From Microbacteriaceae bacterium (lineage in GTDB: Bacteria > Actinomycetota > Actinomycetes > Actinomycetales > Microbacteriaceae), in the NCBI GenBank assembly GCA_947453475.1, contig CANGGK010000011.1:1-34012 (forward strand): a stretch of 34,012 nucleotides of DNA. The letters run 5' to 3'. The position numbers were made by a program, and so were the translations under genes. Positions 7,806 to 15,336 of the stretch are shown piece by piece. The notes beneath the pieces were generated by a model, which did no database searches, had not been told where the DNA came from, and saw only the letters and a list, made by a program, of their open reading frames with translations. The stretch's first letter is position 1, and the number at the start of each line of letters is the position of its first letter.

Positions 7806-8498
7806 ATGTCTAAACAGGTCGTCATCCTTGCCGCGGGAATGGGCACTCGTCTTGCCCGCCCGCTACCGAAGCCGCTAACCGAACTTCGCGACGGTCGCTC
7901 GATTATGAAGCAGCAAATGGACAACCTTGCGACTGCATTCGCCGATACCTTCCGCGTGATGATTGTTGTGGGTTTTAAGCTCGAGGCAATCATTGAACGT
8001 TTTCCGGAGGCAACCTTCGTTTACAACGAGTTCTATGACCAGACCAACACCTCGAAGAGCCTGCTGAAGGCTTTGCGCGCTTCGGGCGACGGGGGAGTGC
8101 TGTGGTTAAACGGAGACGTTGTTTTTGACCCTCAGGTTTTGATTCGCGTAACGCCATTCATGGATGCCAACCAGTCTTTTGTCGTGGTCAACACATCCAA
8201 GGTCAGCGACGAAGAAGTCAAGTACACCCTCGATGCCGACGGATTCATCGACCAGCTGTCTAAGCAGGTTCAGCCCGCTCTCGGTGAAGCGGTGGGCATC
8301 AACTACGTTGCGGCTCAAGACAAAGCTGCGCTCATCGCGCGCCTTGCCGAGGTCGAAGACCAGGATTATTTCGAGCGCGGAATCGAAGTTGCCATTGAGA
8401 ATGATGGCCTAAAGTTCAAGGCCGTCGACATTAGCGATCTTTACGCTGTAGAAGTCGACTTCCCAGAAGACCTCGACCGAGCAAACGAACTCTTTTAG
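7806..8498 (+). CDS. Sugar/choline-phosphate nucleotidyltransferase family protein (LicC-like)
   Basis: A 230-residue single-domain NTP transferase that would activate a phosphorylated small molecule as its CDP or NDP derivative. The signature LAAGMGTRL (8-16) with a nearby Lys in PLPKPL (Lys22) binds the nucleotide. NGDVVFD (Asp104) and the C-terminal VDFPEDL are the usual metal-binding acidic sites. Its length and the YNEFYDQTNTSKSL stretch recall LicC, the CTP:phosphocholine cytidylyltransferase. There is no LicD-like transferase or choline kinase here, so other substrates such as a polyol or sugar phosphate are equally possible. It begins 9 bp after the LysM gene and probably shares its transcript. 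Its last 68 bp overlap the convergent ligase gene. Confidence 0.75.
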   Translation: MSKQVVILAAGMGTRLARPLPKPLTELRDGRSIMKQQMDNLATAFADTFRVMIVVGFKLEAIIERFPEATFVYNEFYDQTNTSKSLLKALRASGDGGVLWLNGDVVFDPQVLIRVTPFMDANQSFVVVNTSKVSDEEVKYTLDADGFIDQLSKQVQPALGEAVGINYVAAQDKAALIARLAEVEDQDYFERGIEVAIENDGLKFKAVDISDLYAVEVDFPEDLDRANELF

Positions 8499-9816
8499 GG
8501 CTTCGCCCTCTAGGTTCTAAAGTCTCTTCCGGTTCCCAGACCTTTACGGCGAAGAGCACCAGAAGCACCCAACCAATCTCGATAAGCATGCGGCTTTCGG
8601 TGGCACTCCAAACCAGCAGACCAACGAATGACAAAACCGGCCACAAATAGAGTGCGCTCGTGTGTCGAACAGCTAGGCGCCAGGCCTTCACGAAGGTTAG
8701 AACAATTACGGTGAGCAAAAGTAATAGCCCAACCAAGCCAACCTGCATCCACACGTCAAGGTATGCATTGTGAGCTTGGTAATAAGGAACGCGGTCGATG
8801 ACTACCAAACCTTCGAATGGCTTGACGCCCGGCACCCAATTGCTAATCCAACCCCAGCCAGTCCAGGGGTGTTGCCCAATCATCTTCAAGACAATCTTCC
8901 AGATTCCGCTTCGGCCGGTCATGTCAGGGCTTTTACCGAAAAATTCAAATACCTGAGCACGAAAAAGTAGCACGGTAATGCCGGTGACCGCGGCGGCTGC
9001 CCAAGCAAACCGGTAGTAGCGGTGACGGGTCTCGCGATCTTTACCCTCGGCCAAAATTGAGACCACCGCGGCAACGGCGATGGCAACCAGGGCAAAGCTG
9101 ATGCCGCCCGATTTGGCTAGGTCAACGCACATTGCGCTGACAATAAAACTCACTGCGCTTATCCAACGGCTGGTGCCGACAATGGCGTACTCGGCCGCAA
9201 AGGCAACCAGCCCCAACATCGCTGCAAAGGCGAGCAGATTCGAGTTTCCAACGATTCCCTGAATGCGGTTGCCGTCGAATAAGTGGCCCTGCGTCCAATA
9301 GAAAGCGGGAGCCGGCGGCTTGTCACCCGAGTAGTTTTTGAAGATCGGAGCAATCGGCCCGCGAACGAATACTGCCGCTACGAACTCAAATAGCAGCGAA
9401 GCGCCAAGGATGAAGCGAATTACATTTGAGAAGACTCGCAGCAGATGGCGCCAGCTGAAGCGAGCGACCAAAAAGAGTGCGAAAAGTGAGGTCAAAACTT
9501 GAGAAAGTGTGGCCAGCGCAGTCCAGAACGGGTAGGCCGACCAAAACGTGCTTAAGCCCATCCAAGCAAGCAGAGCATAGAGTGGCCAAGGAACAATTCG
9601 TAGAGTGACCATCGGTTCATTGCGGCAGAACATGGTGATCGAGCTAATGCCGATGAAGGCAAGCACCACACCCCAGCCATACCAGCCCACCGAGTATCGA
9701 ACCGCGTCGCCGGCCATGAGCGTGAAGATAGCCGCTGAGGCTACCCAGGTTTTTGCACGGTAACCCTTTTCGCGCGTGTTAAAGACCACGCGAATCGGTT
9801 GCGTAAGTGCGTTCAT
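8431..9816 (-). CDS. O-antigen ligase family (WaaL/Wzy-like) polytopic membrane protein
   Basis: A 461-residue membrane protein with roughly ten to twelve hydrophobic segments. It has the pattern of the O-antigen ligase/polymerase family: a GNSNLLA segment near residue 189, PWTGWGW near residue 305, then the AHNAYLDVWMQVGLVG motif with its His near 348 in the large external loop before the last membrane spans. Members of this family join or polymerise undecaprenyl-linked glycans outside the membrane. Here it could attach or extend the polymer made by the divergent-facing operon. The ATG at 9816 is 97 bp from manA on the other strand. The C-terminal 23 codons overlap the nucleotidyltransferase gene in antisense. 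Confidence 0.82.
   Translation of the reverse strand: MNALTQPIRVVFNTREKGYRAKTWVASAAIFTLMAGDAVRYSVGWYGWGVVLAFIGISSITMFCRNEPMVTLRIVPWPLYALLAWMGLSTFWSAYPFWTALATLSQVLTSLFALFLVARFSWRHLLRVFSNVIRFILGASLLFEFVAAVFVRGPIAPIFKNYSGDKPPAPAFYWTQGHLFDGNRIQGIVGNSNLLAFAAMLGLVAFAAEYAIVGTSRWISAVSFIVSAMCVDLAKSGGISFALVAIAVAAVVSILAEGKDRETRHRYYRFAWAAAAVTGITVLLFRAQVFEFFGKSPDMTGRSGIWKIVLKMIGQHPWTGWGWISNWVPGVKPFEGLVVIDRVPYYQAHNAYLDVWMQVGLVGLLLLLTVIVLTFVKAWRLAVRHTSALYLWPVLSFVGLLVWSATESRMLIEIGWVLLVLFAVKVWEPEETLEPRGRSPKRVRLLGRGLLGSRLLQRKDR
8497..8509 (+). terminator. Candidate terminator hairpin at the end of the glycopolymer operon
   Basis: AGGGC TTC GCCCT forms a perfect 5-bp GC-rich stem with a 3-nt loop, starting inside the TAG stop codon of the nucleotidyltransferase. 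There is no T tract after it, and the same bases encode the end of the ligase on the opposite strand. It may therefore be a weak terminator or a chance palindrome. Confidence 0.4.
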
Positions 9817-9913
9817 GCCGGCTCTCTTTAAAGGTGCGGTGCCTCAAGTCTATTTCGCCCCGATTAGGCTAAGTTGCTTTTGGGGCAAGTTAGTAAAAAG
9901 ACAGGGAGCGACC
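9817..9913. promoter_or_regulatory. Divergent promoter region between the ligase gene and manA
   Basis: These 97 bp must carry promoters for both genes. On the plus strand TAGGCT (about 9865-9870) is a possible -10 element for manA, but I see no good -35 at the proper distance. AGGGAG at 9903-9908 is the manA ribosome binding site, 5 nt before its ATG. No clear operator palindrome is visible. Confidence 0.35.
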
Positions 9914-11062
9914 ATGCTTTTCAAGGTCACCAACACCGCGCGCGAATACGCGTGGGGCTCTCGCACGCTCATCCCGGAATATTTCGGAGTTGCCGCCACA
10001 GGGCGCCCGATGGCAGAGATTTGGTATGGCACTCACGAGGGCTCACCGGCTCGCCTGGTCGAAGATAATCGAACCCTAGGCGCTGCCCTGGGTGGCGAAC
10101 AGTTGCCCTTCTTGCTCAAGATTTTGGCTGCCGACAGCCCACTCTCAATTCAGGCGCACCCGAATAGTGCACAAGCAGTCGAAGGTTTCGCGCGTGAGAA
10201 TGCCGCCGGAATCGGCTTGCATGCTTCAGATCGAAACTACAAGGATGACCGTCACAAGCCAGAGATGATTGTGGCACTAACCGAATTCGAGGCTTTGTGC
10301 GGTTTCAAGAGCACCAAGCAGATTCGCAACCTGCTCGAAAGCATGCTCGACCCAACTGATGTTTCCGATGGCTTAACCAGCATCGTTAAGCACTGGCTTG
10401 AGCTCTTCAGCGGCCAGGATGGCCTGCAAAAGTTATTCGTCGACATCACTAACCGGCGCGGCAATCTTGATGGGGTTACTGCAGAGCTAACTCAGCAGGC
10501 AAACCTTTCGGCCCAATTCGAACTCGCAGCGCGTTTGAATTTGCTGTACCCGGGTGACCCGGGCGTGATCATTGCACTTCTGATGAATCACGTTTGGCTT
10601 GAGCCAGGCCAGGCTCTTTATTTGCCGGCCGGCAACATCCATGCCTATCTCAGCGGGCTTGGTGTCGAAATCATGGCGTCTTCCGACAACGTTCTGCGCG
10701 GCGGGCTTACCGAAAAGCACATTGATGTTGCTGAGTTAGAGGCAGTGCTGAATTTCGAACCAAATGAACCGCACCTGGTGAAGACTCGAGACTTAGCCAA
10801 GGGTCTCGTTGAATTCGAAACTCCGGTAGATGACTTTATTCTTTATCGCGCCGATCTATCTGGCGGCGTTGTACTAGCAGATTTGAACATCCCGGGCGCA
10901 AGTATTGTGCTGTGCACCGCCGGCGAAATTGCCTTGAGCAACAGCATCGAAGAGCGAGTCGTTTTGCAACGCGGTGAGGCTGCGTTCTTAGGGAGCGACG
11001 CGAAGAAATTTTCGCTAGCCGGCAGCGGCACGGCCTTCTTGGCGACCAGCGCCCTTAGCTGA
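9914..11062 (+). CDS. manA: Mannose-6-phosphate isomerase, class I
   Basis: Interconverts fructose-6-phosphate and mannose-6-phosphate, the entry step to GDP-mannose and mannosylated envelope glycans. The 382-residue protein has the type I zinc site: Gln80 and His82 in QAHPN, Glu117 in HKPEM and His243 in PAGNIHAYL. The start is ATG 9914 with AGGGAG upstream. The open frame runs back to 9776, but that extension overlaps the divergent gene and lacks family similarity. In M. tuberculosis manA also lies near manB and whiB2, and the partner mutase manB is about 6 kb downstream here. Its last 8 bp overlap the convergent galE. Confidence 0.93.
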   Translation: MLFKVTNTAREYAWGSRTLIPEYFGVAATGRPMAEIWYGTHEGSPARLVEDNRTLGAALGGEQLPFLLKILAADSPLSIQAHPNSAQAVEGFARENAAGIGLHASDRNYKDDRHKPEMIVALTEFEALCGFKSTKQIRNLLESMLDPTDVSDGLTSIVKHWLELFSGQDGLQKLFVDITNRRGNLDGVTAELTQQANLSAQFELAARLNLLYPGDPGVIIALLMNHVWLEPGQALYLPAGNIHAYLSGLGVEIMASSDNVLRGGLTEKHIDVAELEAVLNFEPNEPHLVKTRDLAKGLVEFETPVDDFILYRADLSGGVVLADLNIPGASIVLCTAGEIALSNSIEERVVLQRGEAAFLGSDAKKFSLAGSGTAFLATSALS

Positions 11063-12014
11063 TAGCCGACCAGGCGCTTTCAATAATTTCGGGCAACCCC
11101 TGCTTTGCCTTCCAGCCAAGCTCTTGCTCGATGCGCGAAACGTCGGCGCATAGGCTCGGTGGGTCACCTGCTCGTCGAGGCTGGATGTCGATTTCAAAGT
11201 CAATTCCGGTCACGCGCTTCACTTCGTTTAGCACCTCAAAAACGCTCGAACCAGCGCCGGTGCCGACATTGAAGGTGGCAAACTTTCTTTCATCGCGTTC
11301 AAGATAGTCGAGAGCGCTCAGGTGCGCTTCGGCCAAATCGTGAACATGCACATAATCACGGATGCAGCTGCCGTCGGCGGTCGGGTAGTCGTCGCCGAAA
11401 ACAACCGGAGTTCTTCCGGCTCTCAGCGCAGCGAAAACAATTGGAACTAGGTTCATGACTGCCGTATCGGCTAATTCCGGCCATCCGGCACCGGCAACGT
11501 TGAAGTATCGAAGGTTGGATGCTCGCAGGCCCCAGGCGCGGGTAGCATTTGCCGTCATCCATTCGCCAATGAGTTTGGTTTCACCGTATGGGTTGATAGG
11601 TGAACATGCAGATTCCTCGGTTACCGAATCGACATCCGGCATTCCGTAGGTGGCTGCACTAGAAGAGAAAACTAGGCGATCCACGCCGGTCTCGCGCATG
11701 GCTGCCAAAAGATTGGCCATGCCTCCAATATTTTGCTCGTAATAAAGTTCTGGCTGTTGAACCGAGACGCCAACTTGCTTCTTGGCGGCGAGGTGAATTA
11801 CGGCCGTAACCTTGTGCTCGCGCATGGTCTTGGCTAGTACCTGAGTGGCCTCGGGCGATGCCAGGTCTAGTTGGACGAACTGCGAAGAGCCAATCCGGTC
11901 GAGCAATCCGCTAGAAAGATCATCAACAACTACAACAGGCTCAGATCGCTGATGTAACAATCGGACAACATGTGAACCGATGTAACCCGCCCCGCCGGTG
12001 ACTAATACGCTCAT
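11055..12014 (-). CDS. galE: UDP-glucose 4-epimerase
   Basis: An NAD-dependent short-chain epimerase that interconverts UDP-glucose and UDP-galactose, supplying galactose for surface glycans. The 319-residue protein starts with the NAD-binding GGAGYIGS (about 7-14). It has the SSSAATYG catalytic serine region and the YGETK pair with Tyr143 and Lys147, and it ends with a substrate-binding domain containing RAGDPPSL. All catalytic residues are present. The ATG at 12014 lies upstream of a divergent region shared with whiB2. The related UDP-N-acetylglucosamine 4-epimerase activity cannot be excluded from sequence. Confidence 0.92.
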   Translation of the reverse strand: MSVLVTGGAGYIGSHVVRLLHQRSEPVVVVDDLSSGLLDRIGSSQFVQLDLASPEATQVLAKTMREHKVTAVIHLAAKKQVGVSVQQPELYYEQNIGGMANLLAAMRETGVDRLVFSSSAATYGMPDVDSVTEESACSPINPYGETKLIGEWMTANATRAWGLRASNLRYFNVAGAGWPELADTAVMNLVPIVFAALRAGRTPVVFGDDYPTADGSCIRDYVHVHDLAEAHLSALDYLERDERKFATFNVGTGAGSSVFEVLNEVKRVTGIDFEIDIQPRRAGDPPSLCADVSRIEQELGWKAKQGLPEIIESAWSAIS

Positions 12015-12085
12015 AGCCTCTAGATTACAGGGGTTTACGGGTGTTCACGCCCGAATTTACGGCGCGCCCGGGGTGACAAGTCAAC

Positions 12086-12115
12086 TTGACAGACAACGAG
12101 TTACACCGGTGTAAT
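12086..12115 (+). promoter_or_regulatory. Candidate sigma-70-type promoter of whiB2
   Basis: A perfect -35 TTGACA at 12086-12091 is followed after 18 bp by a -10-like TGTAAT at 12110-12115. This predicts a start near 12122 and a leader of about 70 nt before the whiB2 ATG. It is the best-matching promoter in the window by eye. Its -10 lies inside the palindrome described separately. Confidence 0.6.
12101..12114. promoter_or_regulatory. Perfect 14-bp palindrome overlapping the whiB2 -10 element
   Basis: TTACACCGGTGTAA is a perfect inverted repeat with no spacer. It covers the end of the promoter spacer and five of the six -10 bases, so a dimeric protein bound here would block RNA polymerase. 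The regulator is unknown. Confidence 0.6.
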
Positions 12116-12191
12116 TACAACCACGAAAGTATTTCGCGAACTGAAGTTGGACTCCAAAGATTCCCGCTGGTTCGAGATAAGGGTGAAAGTT

Positions 12192-12497
12192 ATGGACAGT
12201 CGTAGTCGTGTGCCAGAGAACTGGTTTATCGATCCAATTCGACTTGGTGTTGCGGGGGCATACTCTGAGACCGAAGGCGACCCACTAGCTTGGCAGGCTG
12301 ACGCACTCTGTGCTCAGACCGACCCAGAGGCTTTCTTCCCTGAAAAGGGCGGCTCTACTCGCGATGCCAAGCGCATCTGCAGCGGTTGCGATGTCAAGGC
12401 GCAGTGCCTCGACTATGCACTGGCTAACGATGAGCGATTCGGCATCTGGGGTGGCTTGTCTGAGCGTGAGCGCCGCAAGCTAAAGAAGCGCGCCTAA
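12192..12497 (+). CDS. whiB2: WhiB2/WhmD-type iron-sulfur transcription factor
   Basis: WhiB-like proteins carry a [4Fe-4S] cluster and work with the principal sigma factor. The WhiB2/WhmD branch governs septation and sporulation or division genes. The 101-residue protein has the four cluster cysteines at 40, 63, 66 and 72 and the GIWGGLSERERRKLKKR tail with the Gly-rich turn and basic DNA-binding helix. The CAQTDPEAFFPEKGGSTR segment marks the WhiB2 type rather than WhiB1. I chose ATG 12192, 4-5 nt after GGTGAAAG; an in-frame TTG at 12147 would add 15 residues with no family match. It has its own promoter region and precedes the glycosyltransferase/DUF5719 pair, as in other actinobacteria. 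Confidence 0.93.
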   Translation: MDSRSRVPENWFIDPIRLGVAGAYSETEGDPLAWQADALCAQTDPEAFFPEKGGSTRDAKRICSGCDVKAQCLDYALANDERFGIWGGLSERERRKLKKRA

Positions 12498-12552
12498 CCA
12501 AAAGCTGGGTGCTACCCGTAGCGCGAATCCCAACTAGAGAGCCGGCATAAAC

Positions 12553-15336
12553 ATGTTTGTGACCGCAGTCGTGATCAGTCACGATGCCGATGAGTTCTTG
12601 GCGGTTACCGCAGCGGCTCTGGCCTCTCAATCTCGAAAACCAGACCGAATAATTTTGGTCGACACCGTTGCGCCCGAATTTTCATCAAAAGCGCACGAAA
12701 TTTCTGATTTGTATGGCTTTGACTATTTAAAGATTGCCCCCGAATCAAACCTCCAGGATGCGATTGCCGCAGCGACCCCTGAAATCGGTGACTCGGGTCA
12801 GTGGCTCTGGTTGCTGCACGATGACAGCGCCCCCGATGCAAACGCACTTGCCGAGCTGCTTTCGGCGGTGGAGCTTTCACCATCGGTGGCACTCGCCGGC
12901 CCGAAGCTCGTGCGTTGGCAGCAGCCCCGAGTTATCACTCAACTCGGCCTCACGCTTACCCCTGGCGGTGCGCCTTTTTCACCGATTGACGAGCAATTCG
13001 ATCAAGGTCAGCACGATGATGTAGACGACGTGATGGCCATCGGTACTGCGGCAGCCCTGATTCGAATGGACGTATTCGCACAACTGGGCGGTTTTGACCC
13101 AGTCGCTCCAAAGCTTGCCCAAGATATTGATTTTGCTATTCGGGTGAGACTTGCCGGGCATCGGGTAATCGTTGTTCCTAAGGCACGCGTTCAGCACGCA
13201 GAGTTGTCGCTCAGAGGGCAACGTAAGCGAGCTTGGTTAGGTGCTTCGCCCAAGGCGGCCCTTCGCCGTGCAGCGATTCACCTGCGTTACGCCTATGGCT
13301 CGATGCCGTGGATTCTTCTGTTTTGGCTGTTCTTGCCGGTGCTCGGGTTGCTTCGCTCGGTGCTTCAGATTGCACGAAAGCGCCCAGAACTAATTTGGGC
13401 AGAGATTTCTTCAGCCTTCTGGGGGTTCTTCACACTCGGTCGGCGCCTTGCATCACGCGGCAATGTGGCGAAAAACAAGCACCTTGCAATGCGAGAGCTT
13501 AGAACGCTTCGAGCCTCGCGTGCCGAGGTGCGAAGCCACCGCAGAGCAGACCAAGAACGTGCCGAAGCCACCGAGAATCTAAGTGCTTTCGATCGCGGCG
13601 AAGGAGACAGCCTCGCTGGCAAGGCAACGAGTGGCTTCTTTGCCACCGGGGGTTTTTGGTGGATTCTCGCGCTTGCCGCGGCTAGTTATCAATGGTGGCC
13701 AAAAGACTTCGCCGTAACTGCAAAGGGCGTGATTCCGCTTAGTTCAACGTGGTGGGAAGTCTTTATGCGCGCCGGCGCAAGTTACCAGCCAATTGGCCTA
13801 GGTTTTTTCGCACCGAGCGACCCGTTCGCTTGGGTGCTAACCGGTCTATCGGGGCTCACTTTCTGGGCGCCTTCGCTCTCAATCTCGGTACTGCTATTTC
13901 TGGTAAAGCCTTTGGCTTTTCTGGGAGCTTGGAAGCTTGCGGCGCAGTTCACCAATCACACTTGGGTTCGAGTCTTGGCCGGTCTTGGATTTGCCTTTTG
14001 GCCGGCAGTTCAGCAGGCCCAGGTCGATGGCCGGCTAACGGCAATCATCTCGGGGCTGACTGCGCCATGGTTAGTCATTGCACTTCTTCGCGTTACCCAA
14101 CTTGGTCGTCTTACCAAGAGCACTACCCAGTCGTGGACCTGGGTTGCGACGGCGGGTCTTCTGATTGCAATCGTTGGTGCTTCGACACCAAACCTCATTC
14201 CTGTGATTCTCATCGGTTTGACGCTACTTGCCGTAGTTCGCATCCGCCGGGTTGGCTACCTAATCTGGGTTGGTCTGCCTTTGGCAGCAATCTTTGGCCC
14301 AACCGTTTTTTACTACTTGATTGCGCTTGAGCACCCGCTCGCGATTCTGGCCGACCCTGGCTTCGCCGAGCCTTCGCGTTCAGCGCCATTTTTCAGTTTT
14401 CCAGAACTACTAGTTGCTGGTTGCCTCACGCTTGTTGCGCTCTTCGCTCTGCTTAGAAAGCGCATCGGCATGGCTACCAGCGGATGGTTGTTTGTCGTGC
14501 TCGGCCTTACCTCGGCTTACCTAGTTTCATCGCTCAGTTTTCCTGCCGTTGGTGTTGGGCAAGCGAGCATGGAAACTGTTAATGGGTCACCGTCGGCTCT
14601 CTTAATCGCTGTCGGGCTAGCACTGGTAAGCCTCGCCGCAATTGCGGTAGATGGAATTCCTGCCAAGAATGCCCGAAGAATTATTTCGCTTGCCTCAGTG
14701 GTGCTCGTGGTTTTGCCAGGAGTGGCGTTAGCGGTCTTCCAGACTCCGTCAGTGAAATTCACGGATGGTCGCGTGGTTCCTTCGATCGTTGCGGCTGAAG
14801 CCGAGCAGGGGTCAAACCTCAAACTACTCGTGCTCACACCAAGCGCAGACTCAGCAGGAAACAAGAGACTTGCCGCCGAACTCGTTGCAGGCGACGGCGT
14901 TCACCTAGACGACATAAGCCTCGCCTACCGATTCTCTATTTCAGGTCTAGCCAAAGCGAAATACTCTGAGATAGCCCAACTCGTAGCCGACCTGGTTTCT
15001 GCAAACGGAACACCAATCGCATCTCGCCTTCAGACTCAGCACATCGGTTATGTGCTTGTACCGGCCGGGTCTTCATCGCAGTTGTCCGAGCTTGGCATAG
15101 CGCTCGACTCGGTTTCAGAGCTAGAAACCGTTGGCGTCACCGACTATGGGCGCCTCTGGAGGGTGCGCAGTCCGAAACAAGCCGAGGTTCAAGACCCAAG
15201 TTCGCCTTGGTCAATAACTAAGGGAGTGCAGGTCATCATCTTGGCCGGTTTCGCCTTGATGGCCTTGCCATCTCGAGCGCCTCGTCGTCGAGGCAGCGAA
15301 GAAATTTTCATCGAGTCTGGAGATGATGCTCAGTGA
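12553..15336 (+). CDS. Large membrane-embedded family 2 glycosyltransferase
   Basis: A 927-residue protein with an N-terminal GT-A domain (about 1-230). That domain carries a HDD motif (89-91) in place of a canonical DXD, a GTAAALIRMDVF acceptor-region stretch and QDIDFAIR. It is followed by one span near 255 and a polytopic region of about ten or more spans (about 360-720), a soluble segment and a last span near 895-910. This resembles lipid-dependent GT architectures in which the membrane part handles a polyprenyl-linked substrate, but the substrate is unknown. The gene lies next to whiB2 and overlaps DUF5719 by 4 bp (GTGA), a conserved actinobacterial pairing. There is no good Shine-Dalgarno before the ATG at 12553. 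Confidence 0.8.
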   Translation: MFVTAVVISHDADEFLAVTAAALASQSRKPDRIILVDTVAPEFSSKAHEISDLYGFDYLKIAPESNLQDAIAAATPEIGDSGQWLWLLHDDSAPDANALAELLSAVELSPSVALAGPKLVRWQQPRVITQLGLTLTPGGAPFSPIDEQFDQGQHDDVDDVMAIGTAAALIRMDVFAQLGGFDPVAPKLAQDIDFAIRVRLAGHRVIVVPKARVQHAELSLRGQRKRAWLGASPKAALRRAAIHLRYAYGSMPWILLFWLFLPVLGLLRSVLQIARKRPELIWAEISSAFWGFFTLGRRLASRGNVAKNKHLAMRELRTLRASRAEVRSHRRADQERAEATENLSAFDRGEGDSLAGKATSGFFATGGFWWILALAAASYQWWPKDFAVTAKGVIPLSSTWWEVFMRAGASYQPIGLGFFAPSDPFAWVLTGLSGLTFWAPSLSISVLLFLVKPLAFLGAWKLAAQFTNHTWVRVLAGLGFAFWPAVQQAQVDGRLTAIISGLTAPWLVIALLRVTQLGRLTKSTTQSWTWVATAGLLIAIVGASTPNLIPVILIGLTLLAVVRIRRVGYLIWVGLPLAAIFGPTVFYYLIALEHPLAILADPGFAEPSRSAPFFSFPELLVAGCLTLVALFALLRKRIGMATSGWLFVVLGLTSAYLVSSLSFPAVGVGQASMETVNGSPSALLIAVGLALVSLAAIAVDGIPAKNARRIISLASVVLVVLPGVALAVFQTPSVKFTDGRVVPSIVAAEAEQGSNLKLLVLTPSADSAGNKRLAAELVAGDGVHLDDISLAYRFSISGLAKAKYSEIAQLVADLVSANGTPIASRLQTQHIGYVLVPAGSSSQLSELGIALDSVSELETVGVTDYGRLWRVRSPKQAEVQDPSSPWSITKGVQVIILAGFALMALPSRAPRRRGSEEIFIESGDDAQ

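Noticed and set aside
7313-7813. 166-codon plus-strand frame over the Thr-Pro repeat
   Set aside because: It is a frame shadow of the hexamer repeat; the real frame carries the LysM domain.
13749-14330. 193-codon plus-strand frame
   Set aside because: It is an alternative frame of the large glycosyltransferase membrane domain, with no initiation signal.
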